The translations under genes were made by a program, and so were the position numbers. Shown here in pieces: positions 43,801 to 52,257 of a stretch of DNA of 64,000 nt (the stretch's first letter is position 1; the number at the start of each line of letters is the position of its first letter). Source of the stretch: Cloacimonetes bacterium UBA5614 (GTDB taxonomy: Bacteria > Cloacimonadota > Cloacimonadia > Cloacimonadales > Cloacimonadaceae); NCBI GenBank assembly GCA_002424605.1, contig DIKQ01000005.1:1-64000 (forward strand), given 5' to 3'. Under the pieces are notes generated by a model. It was not told the origin of the DNA. It saw nothing but the letters and a program-made list of their open reading frames with translations, and ran no database searches.

Positions 43801-44758
43801 CTGATGATTTGGCGATTGCCCCGTTCCAGCCTGCTGTCATGATATTACCGTTTGGCATGATATTGAGCCCCTCGAAATAGAGCCCGAAGTCATTGGTAAC
43901 GGTTTCATAGGTTGTGAAAGCATTGGCTGTGCGAAGCAGGACGCCATTCCAGCCGCCGGCATACCCTGTGTTGCCGTCCAGAACTATGTCCTGCATATTG
44001 GTGGAGGTTCCGCCAGCATTGATATGGTGCGTCCAGTTGACTCCGTTATCATAGCTGACCCCGATGTAGCCCAGACTGCCAGCCAGAACCACTGTGCTGC
44101 CAAACTGCCTTACTTTGTAAAGATGCGGGTTTCCGGTGATGGTCAGGTTCTGGATAGTCCAGGTGACGCCATAATCTGTAGTTGTGAGGATTTTTGATTG
44201 GTTGGGCGTACCTCTGTTCAATGCGCAGAAACCTACTCCCGAGGCATTCACGCTGATGGAATAAATCTGGTCTGTAAGCCCGCTTGCCTGTGTCTCCCAT
44301 GTGACTCCATGGTCCGGAGAATACATGATGATGCCGTTCCAGCCAGCCACCCAGATTTTTCCGTCAGGGAGGTAGGTGCAGGCGTTGACGTCATAAGTAC
44401 CAAAGAACGTCTGGGTCTGGGTCGGAGTGGACCAGGTAGCTCCTCCGTCCGCGGTGATTGCCACCAGGCCGTCTATGCTGACCATTACTCCGTGCATTTC
44501 ATCGTAAAAGTCGATATCATTGATGTCTTTATAGGCGGGAGTTACGGCATCGTAAGCCGGACTGGGCAGGAAGGTCCATGTCTCGCCATTATCTATGGAT
44601 TTGGCAAATCCGCCCACATAACCGGCAGCGTAAAAGGTGGTGCCGACTCTATCCAAAGCATAAAAATTGGTGGGAAACTGCGCTTGCCTTAACAAGTCCC
44701 AGCCGAAAGCCAGGCAAACAAGAGCCAGCAGCATGCTGATTAAAATCACTTTTTTCAT
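40871..44758 (-). CDS. Giant secreted protein: YCF48-type propeller, lamin-tail, CHB_HEX and C-terminal sorting domains
   Basis: A 1295-residue exported protein. A signal peptide (1-20) leads into more than a dozen propeller-type repeats (SIDNGETWTFLPS, SPDHGVTWETQASGL, TTNGGADWTTF, TQNGGQSWAPIIVGG) to about residue 630, the YCF48/sialidase-like pattern. A lamin-tail-like domain follows (LFFSEYVEGSSNNKALEIFN, about 645-770), then a CHB_HEX C-terminal domain (IYYTLDGSTPDTGS, near 850) and a DUF5689-like stretch (TLRTLTADGTTLYSVNSEV). The end has LGGNYPNPFNPQTTIRYSV, VYNLKGEKVRTLV, WNGRDEAGKAVSSGVYLYRM. It is probably cell-surface and adhesive or polysaccharide-binding. It has its own promoter and terminator. 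Confidence 0.85.
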   Translation of the reverse strand: MKKVILISMLLALVCLAFGWDLLRQAQFPTNFYALDRVGTTFYAAGYVGGFAKSIDNGETWTFLPSPAYDAVTPAYKDINDIDFYDEMHGVMVSIDGLVAITADGGATWSTPTQTQTFFGTYDVNACTYLPDGKIWVAGWNGIIMYSPDHGVTWETQASGLTDQIYSISVNASGVGFCALNRGTPNQSKILTTTDYGVTWTIQNLTITGNPHLYKVRQFGSTVVLAGSLGYIGVSYDNGVNWTHHINAGGTSTNMQDIVLDGNTGYAGGWNGVLLRTANAFTTYETVTNDFGLYFEGLNIMPNGNIMTAGWNGAIAKSSDQGVSWTDKVANAIDLFSGSAPDADTWYLVGDKGYIIKTTDSGQSFDRVHVPNNFDIYYSTYFKNANEGWVSGRTTGKIFSTTNGGADWTTFTIPGVTSTQIYYEIFFPSELVGYAVGSSNINAKTTDGGLTWSMMNGTGLGSSILYCTFFKTADIGFAGSSAGQLFITQNGGQSWAPIIVGGTTAQIRDIWFKDANIGVLVNTLGEIYYTANGGMTAGDWTAGTESCLDDLYGVWCDENNVFWAAGYSSDNTTTNIGNSWSLVKSTDFGATWTQETFPALTFNSTRFMGMTGAAGKLVAYGRNNLIVAQDNGGIEPPPVATNLFFSEYVEGSSNNKALEIFNGTGQPVDLTQYSVKLATNGNAWSTTLALTGTLANNDVYVIANASANATILAIADVTSTVTYYNGNDALGLFQGTTLIDMIGIVGENPGIAWPVAGVTNAMLDHTLIRKPTVISPTTDWAASAGTNADDSQWIVFAQDYITDLGVHTFTPVAGDNTATPTFDPPAGIYFTPLTVTISSTTPDAVIYYTLDGSTPDTGSMVYTTPLTISVSTTVKAIATAAGLENSFVATAVYTFPVSALNLATLRTLTADGTTLYSVNSEVILTFKQTFRNQKYVQDTTAAILIDDLAGIITTQYNLGDGITGLLGTMSEYGGMLQFVPTMNPGPATSTGNVIVPQVISINDLGTNFDEYESELVQILNCSFNDPTGTFAVGTVYSFSDDTADYAFRTTFYDADYIGTAIPTMPVNLVGIPNSRVDGSYFTSRALADITPATFEPPTLLSVLEIVGNNVTLTWAPGPVPVQNESLRDWENLTALFVYRDNQLVANITDFTLYEMATHTDTNLPNGSYDYYVTNVYYDLYESAPSNTITVNITSDGSEVIIPAEVTSLGGNYPNPFNPQTTIRYSVKNPSRVNITVYNLKGEKVRTLVNEHKGNGFYSAVWNGRDEAGKAVSSGVYLYRMQADGFSSTRRMILMK

Positions 44759-44783
44759 AATCCATCTCCAGGATTTTATTTAA

Positions 44784-44812
44784 TTCTTAAAACAAAGATA
44801 TCTCATTGTCAG
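44784..44812 (-). promoter_or_regulatory. Probable promoter of the 40871 gene
   Basis: On the minus strand CTGACA (44812-44807), 17 bases, TAAGAA (44789-44784), about 25 bases before the start codon. Confidence 0.4.
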
Positions 44813-44864
44813 CTTATTGAATTCAGCAAATCAGGCAAGTTAAAATTTCTTACGACTTGCAAGC

Positions 44865-47546
44865 TCAGTTCAGCGCTTTTTCCACGTCCACCATTTCGCT
44901 ATGCAGGTCCGGTTTTATCACAAAGCCGTGCTTCTTAAAGACATTAATCATCCGTATGTTATCTGTGGTGGTCTGCGCCACCATTTTTTTCAGGCTCCAC
45001 TTGACTGAGATATCCATGCAGAAGTCCGTAAGCTGGCTGCCCAGCTTTTTGTTTTGCCAGGACTCCGGAACCAGGACGGCATACTCCACAGTTTCGTGGT
45101 CAGGGTCTGCCACCATGCGCCCCACACCAATCAGCTTTTTCTCGCCATTGATGATAGTTTCCGCCACAATGGCTATTTCCCTGTCATAATCAATGAAGCA
45201 ATAGCGGACAGCCACCTCATGCGAGTTCCAGAAAAAGAAATAGCGGAAACGCTGGTAAATGGTTTCCCTGGAGCAGCTTCCCAGCATATCCAGCCAGAGC
45301 AGCTCATCTTCCGGCCTGATGGGACGGAAAGTGACCGGAGTGCCGTCGGAGAGGACTACCTGCTTGATATATTCCTCCGGATAGGGTCTGAGTGCCAGAT
45401 GCCGGTAAGGTTCCGCCTTTTTATGCTCCAGGTTTATCACCACCCTGCCGTCCAGAGCAATCACGCCCTGCGGGGTTGCCAGCAGAGGATTGATGTCCAG
45501 CTCAGTGATTTCGGGATAATCAGCCGCCAGGTAGGACATACGGATTAGCGCTTCCACCAGTTTGTCCATGTCCACGGCTGGCCTGCCGCGATAGCCTTCC
45601 AGCAGAGGATAGATATTGAGCCGTTCCAGCATGCGTCGAGCCAGCTTTTCGTTCAGGGGCGGCAGTTCGAGTGCCCTGTCCTTAAAAAGCTCCGCATAGA
45701 TGCCTCCGGTGCCCACCATCATAACCGAACCGAATACAGGGTCCTGTTTGATGCCGAGGATGAGCTCCACACCATTCTGCGAGTCTATCATCTTTTGCAC
45801 GGAAACACCCTCTATTTCTGCCTCAGGGCGTGCTGTGCGCACATTCTGCATTATCTGTTCAAATCCCTTTTGTACCGCAGAGGCTGTCTTCAGATTCAGG
45901 ACCACTCCACCCACGTCTGTCTTATGGGAAATCTGTGGCGAGAGAATCTTCAGGACCACGGGATAGCCAATCTTTTCAGCGGTTTCTACCGCTTCCGGCG
46001 CCGTTTTAGCAGTTTGGGGAAGGGTGGTGGGAATGCCATAGGACTCCAGCAGAAACTTGGAAGTGGTTTCTGAGAGGATGGCATTGCCTTCCCTCATAAT
46101 CGTGTCAAACTTATTGCGAAACTCAATCCTATCCAGCGAAAACTCCACCGGAACGTCCCTGGGCGTTTCATACAGGGCTTTGAGGTTCCTGCCATAATCC
46201 ACCAGGGTGATAAAAGCCCCGATTGCCTGCTCGGGTGTATCGTAGGCGGGAATGCCGTTTTCAGAAAGGTTTCGGATGCCTTCAACCATGCTTCCGCCGC
46301 CAATCCAGGCAGCCAGGATGGGTTTTTTGGCTGTTTCGGCTAATTTACTGATTTCGCGCGCCGTTCCGCTGGGATTGGTCATAGCCTGGGGTGTGAGAAT
46401 TACCAGGACAGCATCAACGCCGGGGTCTTCCAGAACGATGGAAACCGCCTTGGCATAACGCTTGGGACGGGCATCGCCCAAAACGTCCACCGGATTCCCG
46501 TGAGACCAGGAATCAGGCAGGTTCAGGTTCAGTTCTTCCATGGTTTTTTCGCTGAGTTTTGCCAGCTCGCCTTTGGCTGCAATCAGAGCGTCTGTCGCCA
46601 TCACGCCGGGACCGCCCGCATTGGTTACGATAGCTAGCTTTTGTCCGGCGGGGACTTTCTTTCTGCCCACCAGTTCCGCCACGTCAAAAATCTTTCCGAT
46701 GTCATAGATACGCACGATGCCTGCTCTCTGGAAAGCGGCGTCATAGACGTTGTCCGCGGCTGCCAGGGCGCCTGTGTGGGATGCGGCGACTTCTGCACTC
46801 TCCGGGAAGCGTCCCGCCTTGTAGGCAATGATGGGTTTGCTTCTGGCAAAAGCGCGCGCAGCCGTCATGAACTGACGCGCATCTGAAATTGATTCTATGT
46901 AGAGGAGTATGCACTTGGTTTCCTCATCTTCGCCCAGATAGTCAATCAAATCCCCAAAGTCCACGTCCAGCATATTACCGACGGAGACCACATAGGAAAA
47001 GCCGATTCTGGCCTGGATTGCCCAATCAAGTACGGAAGTGCAGAGCGCGCCTGATTGCGATACGAAGGCAATATTGCCCTTTTTGGGCATGCCGTCGCCA
47101 AAGCTTACGTTCAGTTTATTGGCCGGAGAGATGTAGCCCAGGCAGTTGGGACCCATTATCCGCATACCGGGAAATCCCTGGCGGATTGCCTCAATCTCCT
47201 TTTCCAGTTCCCTGCCCCGTTCACCCGTTTCCTTGAATCCTGCCGTGACGATTATTATGCCCAGAATGCCGTTTTCTCCGCACTGACGGATATAGTCCGG
47301 CACCGCTTCCGTTTCCGAGCAGATGACTGCCAGGTCCGGCTGTTTGGGCAGAGATTTGATGTCAGGATAACACTGGATGCCCATCACGGCTTCCAGGGAG
47401 GGATTGACCGGATAAACCACTCCGGAAAAACCGCCTGTGACCAGGTTGCTCAGGATTCTGCCGCTGACACTCTGGGGATTGGAACTGATGCCCACCAGCG
47501 CTATCCGCTTGGGCTTGAAAATGTTGTCCAGATTATGAACGTTCAC
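44865..47546 (-). CDS. ADP-forming acyl-CoA synthetase fused to a GNAT acetyltransferase
   Basis: An 893-residue fusion. Order: CoA-binding Rossmann domain (5-140, VGISSNPQSVSGRIL), succinyl-CoA-ligase-like flavodoxin fold (145-450) with SQSGALCTSVLDWA (163-176) and catalytic His257 in AASHTGAL, an ATP-grasp domain (about 480-700, KIGYPVVLKILSPQISHKTD), and a C-terminal GNAT domain (about 720-893, TVEYAVLVPESWQNKKLGSQL). The first three make acetyl- or acyl-CoA-linked ATP, common in anaerobes. The same fusion order is known for protein acetyltransferases of the Pat/PatZ type, so protein acetylation is a second possible role. The start is GTG behind AGGTGAGGA. Confidence 0.92.
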   Translation of the reverse strand: MNVHNLDNIFKPKRIALVGISSNPQSVSGRILSNLVTGGFSGVVYPVNPSLEAVMGIQCYPDIKSLPKQPDLAVICSETEAVPDYIRQCGENGILGIIIVTAGFKETGERGRELEKEIEAIRQGFPGMRIMGPNCLGYISPANKLNVSFGDGMPKKGNIAFVSQSGALCTSVLDWAIQARIGFSYVVSVGNMLDVDFGDLIDYLGEDEETKCILLYIESISDARQFMTAARAFARSKPIIAYKAGRFPESAEVAASHTGALAAADNVYDAAFQRAGIVRIYDIGKIFDVAELVGRKKVPAGQKLAIVTNAGGPGVMATDALIAAKGELAKLSEKTMEELNLNLPDSWSHGNPVDVLGDARPKRYAKAVSIVLEDPGVDAVLVILTPQAMTNPSGTAREISKLAETAKKPILAAWIGGGSMVEGIRNLSENGIPAYDTPEQAIGAFITLVDYGRNLKALYETPRDVPVEFSLDRIEFRNKFDTIMREGNAILSETTSKFLLESYGIPTTLPQTAKTAPEAVETAEKIGYPVVLKILSPQISHKTDVGGVVLNLKTASAVQKGFEQIMQNVRTARPEAEIEGVSVQKMIDSQNGVELILGIKQDPVFGSVMMVGTGGIYAELFKDRALELPPLNEKLARRMLERLNIYPLLEGYRGRPAVDMDKLVEALIRMSYLAADYPEITELDINPLLATPQGVIALDGRVVINLEHKKAEPYRHLALRPYPEEYIKQVVLSDGTPVTFRPIRPEDELLWLDMLGSCSRETIYQRFRYFFFWNSHEVAVRYCFIDYDREIAIVAETIINGEKKLIGVGRMVADPDHETVEYAVLVPESWQNKKLGSQLTDFCMDISVKWSLKKMVAQTTTDNIRMINVFKKHGFVIKPDLHSEMVDVEKALN

Positions 47547-47742
47547 TCCTCACCTCTGTTGTTTTTTTCTTCAATCTTTTGCTGAGAGCAGGCAGGTCAA
47601 GTGATTTTTGTCTCCGGTTTCGTTGTTATCCTGCTATCGTTATGAACGGATTGTAATTAACCTGTTTACTTGACTGCTTTTCAGTAAGTTAACCCTGTTT
47701 TAACCCCCTGCTTATGCTCATCTGCCCCACTCCTCTCCCCTA

Positions 47743-47806
47743 CTACCATTACGCTATCAATACGGATTAACTCCGTAATGATAGCGTATTGGTAGCGTAA
47801 TGCTAA
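47743..47806. repeat. 11-bp inverted iteron array, copy D
   Basis: Two direct units (47743-47753 CTACCATTACG, 47754-47764 CTATCAATACG), a 9-bp middle (47765-47773), then three inverted units (47774-47784 CGTAATGATAG, 47785-47795 CGTATTGGTAG, 47796-47806 CGTAATGCTAA). The arms 47744-47766 and 47772-47794 pair over 23 positions with two mismatches. Rotated, the unit reads CATTACGCTAT, one base away from the unit of copies A-C. It lies upstream of the acyl-CoA synthetase gene. Confidence 0.85.
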
Positions 47807-47915
47807 AGGGAAAGCTTTCAGGGTAAAACATATCGGTATAATGCGTAAATCATTATTATAATCTCGTGAGTCACGGATTAAAGACGGGAAGCCGGGGGTT
47901 CCTTGAAGATATGCC

Positions 47916-50900
47916 TTATTTTATCAGAATCATTTTCCTGGTGCTGCTGAACTTTCTGCTACTCATCCTGTAGAAATAAACACCGCTGGATACTGCACGC
48001 CCGTTGTTGTCCACACCTTTCCAAATGACGCTATGGTTTCCTGCTTCCCTGACTTCGTTCACCAGAGTCTTTACCAACTGCCCTTTGACATCGTAGATAT
48101 TAATGCTAACCGGACTTGTTTCCTTCAAGCTGAATCTGATTGCAGTATCAGGATTGAAGGGGTTTGGGTAGTTGCCCTTCAGTTTGGTGATGATGGCAGG
48201 GTTTAGGGAGTCATCGTTATTAACAGCGTTCACTGTCACCTCTACTGAGGCAGGATAGGACTCGCCGTTGCTGTAAACAACGCTCACGCCATAGCTATAA
48301 TTACCATTTGGCAGATTCGTGTCGACGAAAGAGTTAATACCAGGGTCAGCGATACTGCCAATCAAGGTGCCATCGCGATAGATCCTGTAACCGGGCATAT
48401 TGCGAGTCGTCAATCTGACACCGGCATTCTCAGGACCGGCATCCAGAGCCACATCATCTATGAAGAAGATGAATGAATCGTATGATACGCACTGGATGGC
48501 AAAGCGGATTCTTTGCCCCGTATATGCGCTCAAATCATAGATATACTGAGTCCAGACACTCGGTGCCTCAATATAAGTGGCACCGCTGATAATGGAGAAG
48601 TCCGAAGGTGAAGCGCCCGTAGTGGAGATACCCACTTTGAATCTTTCCAGTCCAAAGACGTCGGTTAGTGACTTTGCCCAGAAACTGAGAGTGTTTGAGT
48701 AGCTGGTGATTTCAAGGGGAGGGCTGATCAGCCAGTCATTGTTGGGTGGACTGATAAAACTGGAAAAACAGGCTACCTGCTTGCTTCCACTATGGGGAAT
48801 TGCATCGGGATTGGTCCATGGAGGCGTAGTGGCGGAAGAATTCCAGATTATGTAGGCCTGGGCTTCATAATCATGTGGCCAAGAATAGCCGGATATAGCG
48901 TATGTGGAAGATAAATCAAGATCAACACATATCCAGGGAGGGAAATTTAGCAGAAAGTCTTCATAGGATTCAAAGTCGTCGAAGAATCCTTCAATGGGAG
49001 GTATCAGGGCATCCCAGTTCAGGTGAACATTGCTGCCTTCAACATTTGCTGTCAGATTTTGTGGGGGATCTATTTCTGCGTTATTCTCAACGCCTATACC
49101 GGTAAGAGATACCGAATGAGTAACACGCGCAGGATCATAGTTAATGGCAATCACAGCAGAGTTATTTCCTACTGATTCAGGTGCATAGTTGGCAACGAAT
49201 TGGATGGAGGCTCCGGAGGCAAGTGTTGCCGGTAAGGCTGGTAAGCTGCTCAATGTGAAAGCATTATGACCTGTAATGGTGATGCTGTTTAGCGTCAAGC
49301 TGCCGGCTCCGGCATTGGATATCGTAAAACGTTGGTTCACGTCATTCCCCACGCTTATATTCCCAAAACTGTAAGCTGACGGGTTTATGGCAAAAATTGG
49401 CTCTGTGGGGTGAGGCCCCATATAAAAGGAAGTTTTGGGGAATTGACCTGTAAGCGTTCCACCCATCGGAGCGGCAGGATCAAAAGGAATGCTGTCGCTG
49501 AACATGTTTCGGGCTCTGTTTGTTCCCACGCTTTGACATTTGAAGTTATCCATGTAGCTGTAATACCCGGTATCCATAGGACGGTAAAACATCAAAACCA
49601 GGTTTCCACCGGTATAATTGAAAGGTGTGCTTAATGGTATAGTGATGGCATTCACACCAGCAGGCATGGCGATATTGCCATCATAAACCAGATTTAACTG
49701 TGAAGATGGGATCCATCCGGATGTCAAATCTGCAACAGGAGTGGTTCCTATCCAAAGCTTGATGGGGCTTGCCGTAAGTGTAGCTGTAGTGAATTGATTA
49801 AACAGAGCGATTGCATTAATCGTCCCGGTCTGGCCCAATTCTGCAGGATAGTAAATCGTTTGATGAAGGCTATTCTTGTAAAACATATCAAATGGCACCC
49901 GGGCATCAACGCTGCCATCACCCACAGTAACTACTCCCTGAGGCATTACTATGATGCCAAAAGCAGGGCTTTGGTCATTTGAAGGTTCCTGATCTCCTGC
50001 CAAAACCACTCTTGCAAAAAGTGATGTGGGTCCATCAACAGTGGGAGTCCAGGCTAAACTGACACTCAGTACTTCATCGGCTGGAATGACAGGGCCATTG
50101 ACGCTGGCGAGCTCGACATCCCCGGTGAGAAAAAGCTTCACTAAGTAGTTTGTTTGAGGACTGGTTCCACGATTGCGAATTTGGGCGGTGTAAAGATTTT
50201 GGTCACCCACGGTAGGCGTGGAGTTTCCGCTAACAGAAAGTGCCATCAGGTCATTAGCCGGAATTATTATAGGATTAAACTCGTAAATAGTACCCGTAGC
50301 AGGGAATGCATTTACTGTTGCATTTTCAACAGTGGTAGAGGCGGTTGAAGAAGATGGACTGACACTATAAAACCAGCCGCTGCCCCCGGGAGTCATATTG
50401 ATGCCAATGGAGGCACTTGGGAGGTTGGGAGCTCCGGTAGCCGTTCCATAGACCAGATCGATTTTGCTGTTTTCATACAAACGGGCTTGGAAACTGAAGA
50501 GTCCGGGAGAGTTGAAATTCCATTTGGCATTTGTGAATTGAACGGTAAAAACCCGGTTTGGAGCAGTTCCGGTGGTGAGGTATTGCACGTTACCGGAAGC
50601 CATGCTGAGATCATCCCAAAGAGGTGCCACCACCGGTATTCTGGTAAGGGATGCCAAGGCGTTATTGAGAGTGCTGTTGGGGTGGGTCGTCCCCAAACCA
50701 ACCCATCCATTTGAAGAAACCTGAACCTGGCTAAAGCTCAATTCTCCATATGAAAAAGCAAACCCTATTGGAATCGGTGACGAGAGCGCATCATCCACAT
50801 GAATAGAGGTAATAGCTGTGCCGGTAATAGGTACATAGGCACCAGCTGTCGCATTGAAACCATAGTATTCGTTTATAGTGGCTAAAGCAAAAGAGAGCGA

Positions 50901-50936
50901 TATTATCATTACGATCAGCAACGATATCTTTTTCAC
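47916..50936 (-). CDS. Secreted multidomain protein with choice-of-anchor, MAM-like and C-terminal sorting domains
   Basis: A 1006-residue exported protein with a GTG start behind GGAG, and a signal peptide to about residue 19. Residues 30-230 are beta-rich and resemble bacterial choice-of-anchor/NHL-type modules (PIPIGFAFSYGELSFSQVQV, VSSNGWVGLGTT). A CARDB-like domain (LMALSVSGNSTPTVGDQ) and an Abp2D/ASPM-SPD2-Hydin-like module (SYSFGNISVGNDVNQRF) follow. Next come a choice-of-anchor J-like domain (EGFFDDFESYEDFLLNFPPW, near 650-800), then the end LKGNYPNPFNPDTAIRFSL, IYDVKGQLVKTLVNEV, VSSGVYFYRM. It is likely at the surface; the ligand is unknown. Confidence 0.82.
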   Translation of the reverse strand: MKKISLLIVMIISLSFALATINEYYGFNATAGAYVPITGTAITSIHVDDALSSPIPIGFAFSYGELSFSQVQVSSNGWVGLGTTHPNSTLNNALASLTRIPVVAPLWDDLSMASGNVQYLTTGTAPNRVFTVQFTNAKWNFNSPGLFSFQARLYENSKIDLVYGTATGAPNLPSASIGINMTPGGSGWFYSVSPSSSTASTTVENATVNAFPATGTIYEFNPIIIPANDLMALSVSGNSTPTVGDQNLYTAQIRNRGTSPQTNYLVKLFLTGDVELASVNGPVIPADEVLSVSLAWTPTVDGPTSLFARVVLAGDQEPSNDQSPAFGIIVMPQGVVTVGDGSVDARVPFDMFYKNSLHQTIYYPAELGQTGTINAIALFNQFTTATLTASPIKLWIGTTPVADLTSGWIPSSQLNLVYDGNIAMPAGVNAITIPLSTPFNYTGGNLVLMFYRPMDTGYYSYMDNFKCQSVGTNRARNMFSDSIPFDPAAPMGGTLTGQFPKTSFYMGPHPTEPIFAINPSAYSFGNISVGNDVNQRFTISNAGAGSLTLNSITITGHNAFTLSSLPALPATLASGASIQFVANYAPESVGNNSAVIAINYDPARVTHSVSLTGIGVENNAEIDPPQNLTANVEGSNVHLNWDALIPPIEGFFDDFESYEDFLLNFPPWICVDLDLSSTYAISGYSWPHDYEAQAYIIWNSSATTPPWTNPDAIPHSGSKQVACFSSFISPPNNDWLISPPLEITSYSNTLSFWAKSLTDVFGLERFKVGISTTGASPSDFSIISGATYIEAPSVWTQYIYDLSAYTGQRIRFAIQCVSYDSFIFFIDDVALDAGPENAGVRLTTRNMPGYRIYRDGTLIGSIADPGINSFVDTNLPNGNYSYGVSVVYSNGESYPASVEVTVNAVNNDDSLNPAIITKLKGNYPNPFNPDTAIRFSLKETSPVSINIYDVKGQLVKTLVNEVREAGNHSVIWKGVDNNGRAVSSGVYFYRMSSRKFSSTRKMILIK

Positions 50937-51194
50937 AGGATACTCCTTTCAGGGGTATTTTAGTAACAATTATTTGTCAAACAGCCAGTATTTTAAGCAG
51001 AAGACACCAAACAAATCAGTATGCGTAATCAACATATTATCCGACGAAAAAGTCAATGCAATAACTATGCCTAAGGACGTATAATCTTTTTGAGAACATC
51101 GTGATAGTTATACAGGGGGCTTTCAGGGAAAATATCGATCGTCAGATTGTGCAGCTAGAAGTGATGATGGCGCCACGCACAAAAAAAATTTGTG
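50937..51194. other. Gene-free spacer
   Basis: AT-rich stretch upstream of the 47916 gene. A short possible reading frame at 51101 overlaps the terminator and the lipoprotein gene, with no ribosome site, and is not supported. I see no repeat or RNA motif. Confidence 0.5.
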
Positions 51195-51226
51195 AAAAAA
51201 AAGCCGTCACAGAATCTGTGACGGCT
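51195..51226 (-). terminator. Strong intrinsic terminator of the lipoprotein gene
   Basis: On the minus strand AGCCGTCACAGA (51226-51215) pairs with TCTGTGACGGCT (51213-51202) around one base, followed by a run of eight or more T residues. It lies 30 bases after the stop. Confidence 0.9.
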
Positions 51227-51255
51227 CGATGTTTAATGTTTGTTAGTATTCTGGA

Positions 51256-52257
51256 CTATTCCGGGATGACGATATGCCTGACATCGCCATGCAGGGAAAT
51301 GTTCAGTTGCATGCCATCCCAATCGGTATTCCAGGGAACGGAATAGAGCAGCTGATTGGTCGGCGGTTCATGATAAGAGGAATACGGGAACAGACCAAAG
51401 GCGGGAGCGCCCTGGAAGCCGACAAGCTGGATTTTGAGGTGACTTGCCAGCAGAGACCAGTCATTTACCATAGTGAGGTCAACCTTCAGGAAATCGCCTT
51501 CGTGCCAGATTTCCACTTCACCGCATTTGTATTTCTGACCGGCATAGAAGTAGAAGGTCTGGGGATCCATACCCGGATAGGTCTTCACATAAGAGAACCA
51601 GGGATGAGGCCTGTTGTTTTTCATCAGCCAACGGTGCGTGAAATCGGTATCTGAGTCATACATTCTGACCATGGCAGTTTCATACATATAATCGCCACCG
51701 CCATTGAGGGTGTACCACATGTAGAACCACCAACGGTTGCCTGTGGGACCGGGTTCTTCACCGCCAAAACCGGTTTCATTCTGAATAATATTACCTTCGC
51801 CGTCCTCCAGGATGATAGCGCAGTGAGACACGATGATTACCATGTCACCGGTGGTGAGACCGGTGGGAATGGGAACTACTTCAGTGTAGTTGGTGGTCGG
51901 AGGTAAGTGGTCCACAACATAGGCAAAATCACCGAGTATCGGATTTCCGGCACTGTTAACAGGAACATCGGCTATGTTTGTGCAGACATGGACATGGGTG
52001 GTGGTTGCCTTCCAGCCGTTGATGAACTGGTAGTTCACATAAATAAAGTTCGCATCATTGCTGATGTTCATATAACCGGCGAGAGTGGTTTGGCCAGCCC
52101 AGATGTTGTATTGGGCATTGCGGGGTCTTTCCCCGTCACCGATCATATAGCTCTTTGCCTGGTCACCGGGCTTGGGAGCGGTCAATTCTTTGGTCTGACA
52201 GCCAACCAGCACGAGTGCAAGCACTAACAGAAGAAGCATAAGTTTAATTAATTTCAT
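51256..52257 (-). CDS. Lipoprotein of unknown function
   Basis: From ATG 52257 (GGGGGAAAA directly upstream; a start at 52302 would precede the signal) it is 333 residues. LLLVLALVLVGCQ is a lipobox with the lipidated Cys at about residue 19, so it is membrane-anchored. The rest is two related beta-rich halves: YNIWAGQTTLAGYMNISND / VNYQFINGWKATTTHVHVCTN and FYFYAGQKYKCGEVEIWHEGDF / VDLTMVNDWSLLASHLKIQLV, so the protein looks like an internal duplication. I recognise no family. It is the last host-like gene before the prophage. Confidence 0.72.
   Translation of the reverse strand: MKLIKLMLLLLVLALVLVGCQTKELTAPKPGDQAKSYMIGDGERPRNAQYNIWAGQTTLAGYMNISNDANFIYVNYQFINGWKATTTHVHVCTNIADVPVNSAGNPILGDFAYVVDHLPPTTNYTEVVPIPTGLTTGDMVIIVSHCAIILEDGEGNIIQNETGFGGEEPGPTGNRWWFYMWYTLNGGGDYMYETAMVRMYDSDTDFTHRWLMKNNRPHPWFSYVKTYPGMDPQTFYFYAGQKYKCGEVEIWHEGDFLKVDLTMVNDWSLLASHLKIQLVGFQGAPAFGLFPYSSYHEPPTNQLLYSVPWNTDWDGMQLNISLHGDVRHIVIPE

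Noticed and set aside
51101..51346. 81-codon rightward open frame
   Set aside because: Crosses a strong terminator and the lipoprotein gene end; no ribosome site.
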